The notes: generated by a model from the letters alone, not told the origin. 6,107 nt of DNA from an uncultured Bacteroidia bacterium (GCA_902767465.1 CACXHM010000037.1:1-6107); one strand, 5' to 3'; counted from the stretch's first letter, positions 1-5,965 are shown. Numbers and translations: made by a program.

Positions 1-191
1 GCAGGAGAAGGCGACTGTACAGGCTCGACACTTATTATCGTATCACTGGAAGCTATACGCTCCGCCAGGGCTATGGAGTCTTGCTGTGCCTTGTATTTTT
101 CGTATTTGACGCGTTGTTTGTTCTGATAAAAAGTAAAACCGAAAAAAATCGCAACAATTAGGATCAGTCCAGTGATTGTATTCTTGTCCAT
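1..191 (-). CDS. yidC: Membrane protein insertase YidC, N-terminal fragment (3' end outside window)
   Basis: Reverse-strand translation from the ATG at 191-189 begins MDKNTITGLILIVAIFFGF and stays open for 63 codons to the left edge. This opening, a short polar start and one transmembrane helix at about residues 6-22, is the typical N-terminus of Bacteroidetes YidC. Residues 23-63 (QNKQRVKYEKY onward, turning Ser/Pro-rich) match the variable linker that leads into the periplasmic domain. YidC inserts and folds inner-membrane proteins, alone or with SecYEG. The catalytic five-helix core lies outside the window and cannot be checked. The start codon follows the upstream DUF349 gene directly, after two consecutive in-frame TAA codons, and the purine-rich end of that gene (GAGGAAGAGGGAGAA) can act as a ribosome binding site. 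The two genes are probably co-transcribed and translationally coupled. Identification rests on the N-terminus only. Confidence 0.88.
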   Translation of the reverse strand, partial: MDKNTITGLILIVAIFFGFTFYQNKQRVKYEKYKAQQDSIALAERIASSDTIISVEPVQSPSP

Positions 192-194
192 TTA

Positions 195-1844
195 TTATTC
201 TCCCTCTTCCTCTTTAAGAATTTTTTCTTCCAAGGCACGCAGTTCTTCCTTAGCGGCGGCAATCTTGCCCTCCATTTGTTTGATCAGCAACTCGGAGTTT
301 TTGGACGCCGAGAAGAAACCTATATTGTTTTCAAAGGTTTCTATTTCCTGCTGAAGGTTCTTGTACTTCTGAATCAGACTGTCCTTCACACCGCGTTCAC
401 GGCCTGTTCCCGTACCGTATGAAGGGAATTTTTCTTTCATGGCGGCAGAATATGCAGCGGCGACATTGTCTTTCTCCTTGTAAGGAACGTGTCCGATGGC
501 CCGGAACGCTTCTGCGAATGCCCGTGCTGCTTCGTTGTCGGCGGCGGCATCGCCCTTGCTTTCGTAAGAAAGAATATCTTCGATGATTTTCTTTTTAGCT
601 TTCAGATTGGAGTAGAAACTGTTTTCTGAAGGAGAGTTCTTCTCTCTGGCAGCAAAAAATTCATCACATGCGCCCCTGAACTGCTTCCAAAGCTGTTCAC
701 TCTTCTTACGGGGAACTGCGCCGATTTCTTTCCATTTCTTCTGGAGTTCAATGAACTGTTCTGTCGTCTTCTTCCACTCGGTACTGGATTTAAGTTCCTC
801 GGCTTGACGGATCAATTCCATCTTCTTTTCGATATTGCTGTCGATTTCGGAGCGGAACTGTGAATAGAACTCGCGCTTGTGGCTGTAGAATGCATCGCAG
901 GCAGCCCGGAAACGTTCATAGATCCTCTGGTTCTCCTTTTTGGTGGCAAAACCGATTTTCCGCCATTCGGCCTGGATGGCTTCAATTTCCTTGGCGGAGG
1001 AATTCCACTGTTCAGATGAACTGAGCTGTCTGGCTGCAATCTCTTCCACCTTCACGCACAAAGCTTCTTTTGCAGCAAGATTTTCTTTCTGTTTCTCTTT
1101 AAGTTCTTCGAAATGCCCCTGGTATTTTTTGTTGATAACCGCGGTAGCCGCCTGGAAACGGGCCCAGATACTGTCACGATACTCCTTCGCGACAGGGCCG
1201 AATTCCTTCCACTGTTCGTGAAGCTTTTGCAGTTCATTGAAAGCGGCTACGATATTTTCATTTTCTGCAAGTTTCTCAGCTGCTTCGCAGAACTTCTCCT
1301 TGGCTTCGAGGTTTTTCTGAAAGTCAAGGTCGCGAAGCTCACGATTGATTTTTACCTTATCGTAAAAACGCTCTACATTGAACTGATAGGTGCTGTTGAT
1401 GTCGCGGAATGCATTGGCAGGCACAGGACCGGTTGCACGCCACCTGTCCTGAATATCGCGGAAAACAGGGAAAGCCGACCCCACATCTTCATGGCTGTCG
1501 ACCAGGGCTTTCAATTCTTCGATAAGCGCTTTCTTCTTTTCGAGATTCTCGGCCTTAAGAGCGTCCTGCTCCTTATTGTATTCTGCCTTAAGACGCTTGT
1601 ATTCACCATAGATACCCTTGAAATTTTCTTCAACTTCCACAAAGGTATCCCCTATTGCCTCTCCTGCCTCGCTCTTGAGTTTTCCAAGTAGTTTATAGAA
1701 CGCGTTCTTGATAGCCTCGGCCTCTTTGCTGCGCATCATGCGGTCGGTGCTGCCCATCAGGTTCTTGAAGATATCCGAAAGTTCCGAAAGGGTTTTTCCG
1801 GACAACTCTTCCTGCACTTCGGGATTGTTGATTTCTTCGCTCAT
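195..1844 (-). CDS. DUF349 repeat protein, five repeats, cytosolic
   Basis: The 549-residue protein has no signal peptide or membrane segment. It is rich in Lys, Glu and Ala and predicted to be almost wholly helical. Five copies of the DUF349 signature (W-[RK]-x-[ITF]-G-x-[VA]-[PA] followed by a helix like Lx-x-F-R-x-A-C-D-x-F) are visible, centred on W135, W212, W294, W371 and F447, at spacings of 77, 82, 77 and 76 residues. The last copy is degenerate: Phe replaces Trp (AFRAIGHVP) and the following helix lacks the F-R-x-A-C-D core. Residues 487-549 form a C-terminal coiled coil. The N-terminal 110 residues are also helical and charged. The function of DUF349 proteins is not established in this phylum. 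A loose architectural resemblance to HSP90-cochaperone or RNA-associated helical repeats cannot be tested here. The start at 1844 follows a good -7 box, with a short AT-rich leader. It is the first gene of a likely operon with yidC, which hints at, but does not prove, a link with membrane-protein biogenesis. Confidence 0.9.
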   Translation of the reverse strand: MSEEINNPEVQEELSGKTLSELSDIFKNLMGSTDRMMRSKEAEAIKNAFYKLLGKLKSEAGEAIGDTFVEVEENFKGIYGEYKRLKAEYNKEQDALKAENLEKKKALIEELKALVDSHEDVGSAFPVFRDIQDRWRATGPVPANAFRDINSTYQFNVERFYDKVKINRELRDLDFQKNLEAKEKFCEAAEKLAENENIVAAFNELQKLHEQWKEFGPVAKEYRDSIWARFQAATAVINKKYQGHFEELKEKQKENLAAKEALCVKVEEIAARQLSSSEQWNSSAKEIEAIQAEWRKIGFATKKENQRIYERFRAACDAFYSHKREFYSQFRSEIDSNIEKKMELIRQAEELKSSTEWKKTTEQFIELQKKWKEIGAVPRKKSEQLWKQFRGACDEFFAAREKNSPSENSFYSNLKAKKKIIEDILSYESKGDAAADNEAARAFAEAFRAIGHVPYKEKDNVAAAYSAAMKEKFPSYGTGTGRERGVKDSLIQKYKNLQQEIETFENNIGFFSASKNSELLIKQMEGKIAAAKEELRALEEKILKEEEGE

Positions 1845-1872
1845 GATATACGAGTTAATTGTTTATAACTTA

Positions 1873-1904
1873 CAAATATAACTATTTTTCGTAACTTTGT
1901 GAAA
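1873..1904 (-). promoter_or_regulatory. Promoter of the DUF349-yidC unit
   Basis: Read on the minus strand, TATATTTG (1880-1873) is an exact match to the Bacteroidetes -7 consensus TAnnTTTG. TTTC at 1904-1901 is a one-mismatch -33 box at 20-base spacing. Transcription would begin near 1866-1868, giving a leader of roughly 22 nt before the ATG at 1844. Confidence 0.65.
1892..1899 (+). promoter_or_regulatory. Promoter -7 box of trmD
   Basis: TAACTTTG matches TAnnTTTG exactly, 19 bases before the trmD ATG. No good TTTG -33 box is visible at the usual spacing. The start of transcription is predicted near 1904-1906, so the leader is only about 13-15 nt. The box lies inside the spacer of the divergent DUF349 promoter, so the two promoters overlap. 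Confidence 0.6.
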
Positions 1905-1918
1905 AATTAACAGAAAGC

Positions 1919-2599
1919 ATGCGTATAGATATTATCAGTGCTGTGCCGGAGTTGTTGGAGAGCCCGCTGTCCCACTCAATTGTGGGCAGGGCTGTCAAGA
2001 AAGGCATAGTCGAAATACATGTGCACAACCTGCGGAAGTACGGTATCGGGCCAAGGCACAATGTGGATGATTATTCATACGGCGGAGACGCCGGGATGGT
2101 GCTGATGGTGGAACCAGTCTGGCGCATGATCGAAGAACTCAAGGCTGAAAGGGAGTATGACGAGGTGATTTATCTTTCACCGGACGGAGAACTCCTCAAT
2201 CAGTCCATTTCTAATGAACTTTCCCTCAAAGGGAACATAATCCTGCTCTGCGGCCATTACAAAGGCATTGACCATCGTATCAGGGAGCACTTGATAACCA
2301 GGGAAATCTCTATTGGAGATTATGTGGTCAGCGGAGGGGAAATTCCTGCCGCGCTTCTTGCCGACTCGATAGTCCGGCTTCTGCCCGGAGCCCTTACCGA
2401 TGAGACCTCCGCCCTGAGCGACAGTTTCCAGGACGGACTTCTCTCCGCACCTGTTTACACGCGCCCTGCCGAATTCAATGGCTGGAAGGTACCAGAAGTC
2501 CTTTTGAGCGGGAATCCGAAACTCATCCGGGCCTGGCAGGACGAACAGGCACTTGAAAGGACCAAACTGCTGCGACCCGAACTTTTTAAAAAATTTTAA
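1919..2599 (+). CDS. trmD: tRNA (guanine-N1-)-methyltransferase TrmD
   Basis: TrmD uses S-adenosylmethionine to methylate N1 of G37 next to the anticodon of tRNAs reading CNN and some other codons, which prevents +1 frameshifting. The 226-residue protein is a normal length for the short Bacteroidetes form. It opens with MRIDIISAVPELL and carries the family landmarks: YGGDAGMVLMVEP (54-66), the trefoil-knot AdoMet-binding segments LCGHYKGIDHRI (110-121) and SIGDYVVSGGEIPA (131-144), then LLPGAL (154-159). SALSDSFQDGLL (164-175) contains the probable catalytic Asp at D168, and PVYTRP (178-183) and VLLSGNP (194-200) complete the C-terminal domain that grips tRNA. The loop residue that is Glu in the proteobacterial GRYEGID motif is Lys115 here. 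The gene stands alone rather than in the rpsP-rimM-trmD-rplS operon known from many other bacteria. The ATG at 1919 is the only start that fits the promoter and the family N-terminus. Confidence 0.97.
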   Translation: MRIDIISAVPELLESPLSHSIVGRAVKKGIVEIHVHNLRKYGIGPRHNVDDYSYGGDAGMVLMVEPVWRMIEELKAEREYDEVIYLSPDGELLNQSISNELSLKGNIILLCGHYKGIDHRIREHLITREISIGDYVVSGGEIPAALLADSIVRLLPGALTDETSALSDSFQDGLLSAPVYTRPAEFNGWKVPEVLLSGNPKLIRAWQDEQALERTKLLRPELFKKF

Positions 2600-2638
2600 A
2601 ATGTTAATAACTTTTTCGCAAAGATTTTTTAATTAAAT

Positions 2639-2669
2639 GTTGGAAAACAAAAAAATTGGAGTATCTTTG
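2639..2669 (+). promoter_or_regulatory. Promoter in the trmD downstream gap, driving a small RNA candidate
   Basis: TATCTTTG at 2662-2669 fits TAnnTTTG exactly. GTTG at 2639-2642 is a one-mismatch -33 box at 19-base spacing. This is the best two-box promoter in the window. It points away from trmD into a region with no plus-strand gene, and a strong terminator lies about 80-115 bases downstream. Confidence 0.65.
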
Positions 2670-2689
2670 CATCAGATTTTAGATGAACA

Positions 2690-2755
2690 ACTACTTCTAA
2701 CCAACAATAATTAACCTTCTCATAAAGGTAATACACTACTAACTAACCGACAATA
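2690..2755 (+). repeat. Imperfect direct repeat inside the small RNA candidate
   Basis: Copy 1 (2690-2709) reads ACTACTTCTAACCAACAATA. Copy 2 (2735-2755) starts ACTACTAACTAACC and ends GACAATA. The last 13 bases, CTAACC[A/G]ACAATA (2697-2709 and 2743-2755), differ at one position, and the full copies differ by one further substitution and one inserted base. The copies are 45-46 bases apart. The end of copy 2 (CAATA) is also the first five bases of the terminator stem. Confidence 0.65.
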
Positions 2756-2785
2756 CCCGCTGAGACAGCGGGTATTGCTCGTTTT
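2751..2785 (+). terminator. Strong intrinsic terminator
   Basis: CAATACCCGCTG (2751-2762) and CAGCGGGTATTG (2766-2777) form a perfect 12-bp stem with a three-base AGA loop, followed by CTCG and TTTT (2782-2785). It would end the small RNA and any readthrough from trmD. On the minus strand the hairpin lies 23 bases after the receptor stop codon but is followed by GTCGGTTAGTTAG rather than a U-run, so it is a less convincing terminator for the receptor. Confidence 0.85.
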
Positions 2786-2799
2786 ATCGGGGATGGTTT

Positions 2800-5037
2800 T
2801 CAGAATTCCACCCGCAGGAGGATAGAGAAATTGCGCAGGGCCTGAGGGAAGAGTCCCTCTTCAACATACTGGGGTGAGCTGTCAAGAAATGCAGCCCGGT
2901 AAACCCACGCATCGGCGTAGTATTCCTTATTGAGAAGATTATTTACCTTCAGTCCACCGAATATCCGCAGTTTTCCAATATCAAATGAATCCTCGACAAA
3001 GAGCGATGCGACAAAATATGCCGGAATCCTTCGGTCGGAATTCGCGGTATTGTCCCAATACTGGCTGCCTACATATTTCCCCGTAAGACCGAAATCAAGA
3101 TTCTTTTTCCGGAATGGCGAGAAAGCCAGTTTGAACATTCCGGTCACGGAAGGTGACATCAGCATAGTGGTTGTGCCGCACTTTTCTTCGAGTTGTACAA
3201 GTTGCGCCTTGCCGTCCTTTATCTGCACGACATGCTTCCAATCACTGGCATTATCGTAAGTATCAAGCAAATACACATAATCTTTGATCTTATTGGAACT
3301 TAGGGTGAGATTGGCATCGGCACGGACCCATTTGAGTGGTTTCCAGCCGCCGCTCAGTTCCACTCCCCTGCGCCAGCTGCGGTCAACGTTCTCCTTTATG
3401 GCATAACCGCTGTCAGAAATCCTGCCGTTCTCCAGAAGCATGTCGCGGTATTCCATGGAATAGATATTAATAGCTGCAGAAAAAGATTTCCCGCTGAACT
3501 CATAGCCGATTTCGGTATCAATCATTCTCTCTGGTCTGAGTGTGACACTTGCCTCATCGTCTCCTCCTGCTTTTGCAACATTTACCATTTCAATCTGTTC
3601 TTTCAGATCGCTTCGCCCGGGTTCCCTGTGTCCTAATGCAACGGAAGCATAGGCCCTGTGAGATCCGATACGGTATGTAAGGCCGGCACGCGGGTTAAAG
3701 AAATTCCAGTTTCTGGAATAAGCCAGGTCGGAAAAATCATCGTCAAGGCCTTTCATCCGGAGTCCTATGCTTCTATATTGCATTTCAGCATAGCCGGTGA
3801 AATTTCTCAAAAAAGTATATTCTCCTCTGACAAATGCGGTAGCCTCTTTTTTCCGGCCATTGTTCCTATACCATTCCTTTCCGGCATAATCTCCGGCGCT
3901 GGTCCAGAGAATATCTCCGAAATGATCCCCATCGTAGTCTGAAAGATACACCCCGGCAGCTGCATTGAAATCGTTCCCGGCATATTTCAGGGTACTGTTG
4001 AGAACGGCACATCCGTTGTCCATCTCTTTCCTCGTAATGAAATCATACAATCCGCTCGCCGGGATGCCATACCCGGCAGCCTCCTTCTTGGTTTTGTACT
4101 GCTCGTAATACCCGTCGCCCTTTGTGTAATCGAGCGTGGTCGTCCAGGTAAGCGAGGGATCAAACTGATGAACGTAATTCAGCTGATAGTGATTCTGAGC
4201 ATAGTTGTCGGACTCATTATCATAATAACATACATTCCCGTCACCATCCTTGTATTTTCCGGCAGGATTGTATGTCCTGTCTTCTTTCATCTTGTCGGCC
4301 GATATCCCCTCCCAGGTTATACCCGTATGTTGATTTCCCCGGAGGAATGTAAACTTTACCGAATTGTTGTTACGCATCCAGCCCACTACCCCGAAAATGG
4401 AATAAGCATCGGCCCATGCATTTCTGATATACCCGTCAGTCGTGCCGTACGTAAACGCAAGATCGGCATAGAACCCTTTTTTGGACAGCCCGGTGCCCGC
4501 AGCGACGGAAAGGGTCCCGGAATTGTAAGATCCACCGCTCAATGCCACCCTGCTGTACGGAGATGAATGTACATAAGCCGTACTCATATTGATACTTGCG
4601 CCGAATGCTCCGGCTCCGTTGGCAGAAGTTCCAAGTCCTCTTTGCAATTGAACATTTCCGAGAATGTCGGAAAGTGCCGGGATATTCACCCAGAAAACCT
4701 CCTGCGATTCCGCATCATTGAGGGTTATTCCATTAAGGGTGACATTGATCTGGGAGCCTTTGGATCCTCGGACTGTCATCTTGGAATAACCGAGTCCGGT
4801 GCCTCCTTCGTTGGTTGTAACTACCGAAGGTTGCATTGACAGTGCCATTGGAAGAGACTCGGTTACCGGGAATTTCCGGAGCTGTTCCCGGCCGATGAAA
4901 GTGTAGGTTACAGGAGTGTTGCGTCCGGCCCTGGAAACGGAAACGACGGCACTGTCAAGTTGTTCGGATTTTTCCTGTGCCGCGACAGCGGTGCTGATGA
5001 AGGCGAGCAGCGTCGCCGAAAAAATAAAACCTCGCAT
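2800..5037 (-). CDS. TonB-dependent outer-membrane receptor, predicted thiamine (or precursor) importer
   Basis: The 745-residue protein is an active importer of the outer membrane, powered by TonB-ExbBD. Residues 1-20 are a signal peptide (hydrophobic 4-18, then AVAA), probably cut before Gln21. A TonB-box-like segment (DSAVVSVSR, 28-36) follows. The plug domain spans about 40-155, with MTVRGSKGSQINV (87-99), LNGITLND (101-108) and RGLGTSANGAGAFGASINM (133-151). The rest is the beta barrel, with aromatic girdle repeats, VNNLLNKEYYADAW near the end and a terminal Phe (LLRVEF), the usual signal for barrel assembly. It lacks the N-terminal carboxypeptidase-like domain of SusC proteins and has no SusD partner, so it is a small-molecule receptor rather than a glycan one. 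The TPP riboswitch in its leader assigns it to thiamine supply; TPP-controlled receptors of this kind are known in Bacteroides as thiamine outer-membrane transporters (Omr1/OMthi). The substrate is inferred from regulation, not from binding residues. Confidence 0.93.
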   Translation of the reverse strand: MRGFIFSATLLAFISTAVAAQEKSEQLDSAVVSVSRAGRNTPVTYTFIGREQLRKFPVTESLPMALSMQPSVVTTNEGGTGLGYSKMTVRGSKGSQINVTLNGITLNDAESQEVFWVNIPALSDILGNVQLQRGLGTSANGAGAFGASINMSTAYVHSSPYSRVALSGGSYNSGTLSVAAGTGLSKKGFYADLAFTYGTTDGYIRNAWADAYSIFGVVGWMRNNNSVKFTFLRGNQHTGITWEGISADKMKEDRTYNPAGKYKDGDGNVCYYDNESDNYAQNHYQLNYVHQFDPSLTWTTTLDYTKGDGYYEQYKTKKEAAGYGIPASGLYDFITRKEMDNGCAVLNSTLKYAGNDFNAAAGVYLSDYDGDHFGDILWTSAGDYAGKEWYRNNGRKKEATAFVRGEYTFLRNFTGYAEMQYRSIGLRMKGLDDDFSDLAYSRNWNFFNPRAGLTYRIGSHRAYASVALGHREPGRSDLKEQIEMVNVAKAGGDDEASVTLRPERMIDTEIGYEFSGKSFSAAINIYSMEYRDMLLENGRISDSGYAIKENVDRSWRRGVELSGGWKPLKWVRADANLTLSSNKIKDYVYLLDTYDNASDWKHVVQIKDGKAQLVQLEEKCGTTTMLMSPSVTGMFKLAFSPFRKKNLDFGLTGKYVGSQYWDNTANSDRRIPAYFVASLFVEDSFDIGKLRIFGGLKVNNLLNKEYYADAWVYRAAFLDSSPQYVEEGLFPQALRNFSILLRVEF

Positions 5038-5062
5038 AATAAAAAGTAATTTATTGATGCAA

Positions 5063-5160
5063 GGGGTATATCAAGATTATGCTTCCCTTCGGCGGCATTA
5101 CCCGCATCAGGTTCAATGGGTATAATCTCAACTCCTGACTGTTTGGAGTACCCCCGCAAT
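5063..5160 (-). promoter_or_regulatory. TPP riboswitch (THI element) in the receptor leader
   Basis: The minus strand contains the conserved thi-box core: GGGGGTA (5155-5149), hairpin ACTCC/GGAGT (5149-5145 with 5135-5131), TGAGA (5130-5126), TATACCC (5124-5118), AACCTGATGCGG, then GTAATGCCGCC and GAAGGGAAGC. Helix P2 is GGGTA with TACCC, and P4/P5 is GCGG with CCGC. P1 is probably ATTGC near 5159-5155 with GCATAAT (5082-5076), including a bulge. Small departures from the consensus are UUGAGA for CUGAGA and CGAAGGGAAG for CGUAGGGAAG. Binding of thiamine pyrophosphate should lower receptor expression. The aptamer ends near 5076, and 38 bases remain before the start codon. No GC-rich terminator is present there. 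That stretch instead holds a second TATACCCC (5070-5063) able to pair with GGGGTA of P2, and a weak AATAAA/TTTATT hairpin just before the ATG. Control is therefore more likely at translation initiation. Confidence 0.95.
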
Positions 5161-5169
5161 TATGTCGTG

Positions 5170-5177
5170 CAAAAATA
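5170..5177 (-). promoter_or_regulatory. Promoter -7 box of the riboswitch-receptor transcript
   Basis: On the minus strand TATTTTTG (5177-5170) fits TAnnTTTG and places the start of transcription near 5163-5165, just before the riboswitch 5' strand. No TTTG -33 box is visible at 19-21 bases. The -33 region lies inside the 3' end of the cyclase gene. The box also forms part of a weak AT hairpin (AAATAGT/ACTATTT, 5193-5173). Confidence 0.55.
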
Positions 5178-5187
5178 GTAAAAAAAA

Positions 5188-5955
5188 CTATTTCCTGTTG
5201 CTGACAAGTCGGATTTCGTATAATCTCGGCCAGTTTTTTCCGGTAATGAAGATGCGTCCCTGTGCATCCACTGCTATTCCGTTCAGCACATCTGTATCGG
5301 GCCTGCGGAGCTTTTCAGGCAGCAGACCGCTGCAATCGACAGTTGCTTCCACTTCACCGCTGTCGGGATTGATGATTACAATCATGTCGGTGGTATATAC
5401 ATTCGCCCAAATCTTTCCGTCGATCCACTCCAATTCATTCAACAGACGGACAGGGCGGCCGTTCAACTTGACGTTAAGGCTTTTCTGAAGCTTAAAATCT
5501 TCGGTAAGGAAATACAGACGGGAAGAGCCGTCCGATGCAATCAGCAGCTTGCCATCCGTAGTGAGCCCCCAGCCTTCCCTGGGATAAGACCAGCTCTTTT
5601 CGAACGCGAGCGTTTCGGCATCATATACAAATGCCACTTTGTTGGTCCAGGTAAGAACAAAGAGTTTACCGTTCAGGACAACGGAGCCCTCCGCAAAATA
5701 TTTCCGGGAGAAATCGAGCCTTCGGGAAATCCTTCCGGTAGTCAGATCCACTTTTCTTATGGATGATTCACCATATTGACCGGTGCTTTCGAACAGAGTT
5801 CCGTCGTAAAAAAAAAGTCCTTGCGTATATGCTTTCGGATCATGATTATATTCGGCCAGAACTTCCGCCGTGTAACGTTTTGGCCCCCCAGCCTTGCAGG
5901 AGACTGTCAACAGGGCAAACAAAGCGCATAAAAGATATTTCGAACCCTTTCTCAT
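5188..5955 (-). CDS. Glutaminyl-peptide cyclotransferase, plant-type beta-propeller family, lipoprotein
   Basis: The enzyme converts an N-terminal glutamine of a protein to pyroglutamate, releasing ammonia. The 255-residue product starts MRKGSKYLLCALFALLTVSC, a lipoprotein signal with the lipid-carrying Cys at 20, so it should be membrane-anchored and act in the periplasm. The remainder matches the papaya-type glutaminyl cyclase family, a five-bladed propeller: YTQGLFFYDGTLFESTGQYG (43-62), SSIRKVDL (64-71), FAEG (87-90), LTWTNKV (101-107), EGWGLTTDG (127-135), SDGSSRLYF (141-149), LNELEWIDGKIWANVY (172-187), DVLNGIAVD (222-230) and FITGKNWPRLYEI (236-248). Glu56, Asn173 and Lys240 plausibly match the papaya active-site residues Glu69, Asn155 and Lys225, by motif only. 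The ATG at 5955 is chosen because an ATG 34 codons upstream would start inside rnpB and bury the lipoprotein signal. The stop (5188) lies just before the receptor promoter, so readthrough into the receptor leader is possible. Confidence 0.9.
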   Translation of the reverse strand: MRKGSKYLLCALFALLTVSCKAGGPKRYTAEVLAEYNHDPKAYTQGLFFYDGTLFESTGQYGESSIRKVDLTTGRISRRLDFSRKYFAEGSVVLNGKLFVLTWTNKVAFVYDAETLAFEKSWSYPREGWGLTTDGKLLIASDGSSRLYFLTEDFKLQKSLNVKLNGRPVRLLNELEWIDGKIWANVYTTDMIVIINPDSGEVEATVDCSGLLPEKLRRPDTDVLNGIAVDAQGRIFITGKNWPRLYEIRLVSNRK

Positions 5956-5965
5956 CTTTGTATCG

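Larger units (their letters stand above)
2675..2785 (+). ncRNA. Candidate independent small RNA, about 110 nt
   Basis: A two-box promoter (2639-2669) and an intrinsic terminator (2751-2785) bracket a stretch with no plausible protein gene. The predicted RNA starts near 2674-2676 and ends in the U-run at 2782-2785. Its body is A/C/U-rich and very poor in G, so mostly single-stranded. One weak hairpin is possible at 2711-2731 (TTAACCTT against AAGGTAA, one bulged base). The body holds two near-copies of an ACTACT..CTAACC.ACAATA element. The only open frame is the five-codon MNNYF at 2683-2700, which has no ribosome binding site and is probably chance. The organisation (single-stranded repeated element plus 3' terminator) is that of a trans-acting regulatory RNA. 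Alternatively the hairpin is merely the trmD terminator and the promoter is spurious. I do not recognise a known family. Confidence 0.5.

Noticed and set aside
1113..1691. Plus-strand open frame of 192 codons opposite the DUF349 gene
   Set aside because: It is antisense to a well-supported repeat protein with no promoter of its own. Long antisense frames are common opposite Lys/Glu-rich genes.
2600..2638. A/T-rich stretch after trmD as a separate terminator
   Set aside because: There are T-runs but no stable hairpin before them. The strong stem at 2751-2777 is the only convincing terminator.
2683..2700. Five-codon open frame MNNYF inside the small RNA candidate, as a possible leader peptide
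   Set aside because: There is no ribosome binding site, no regulatory codon run and no plus-strand gene downstream for it to control.
4168..4839. Two adjacent plus-strand open frames of 132 and 90 codons opposite the receptor, the first with a hydrophobic start
   Set aside because: The hydrophobic run is the complement of barrel-strand codons. There is no -7 box upstream and no recognisable domain.
4908..5159. Open minus-strand frame of 83 codons across the riboswitch and the receptor start
   Set aside because: It coincides with the conserved TPP aptamer and overlaps the receptor in another frame. The residues resemble no known protein.
5173..5193. AAATAGT / ACTATTT hairpin with a U-rich loop at the end of the cyclase gene (minus strand)
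   Set aside because: The stem is entirely A-T apart from one G-C pair and overlaps the receptor -7 box. It is too weak to call a terminator.
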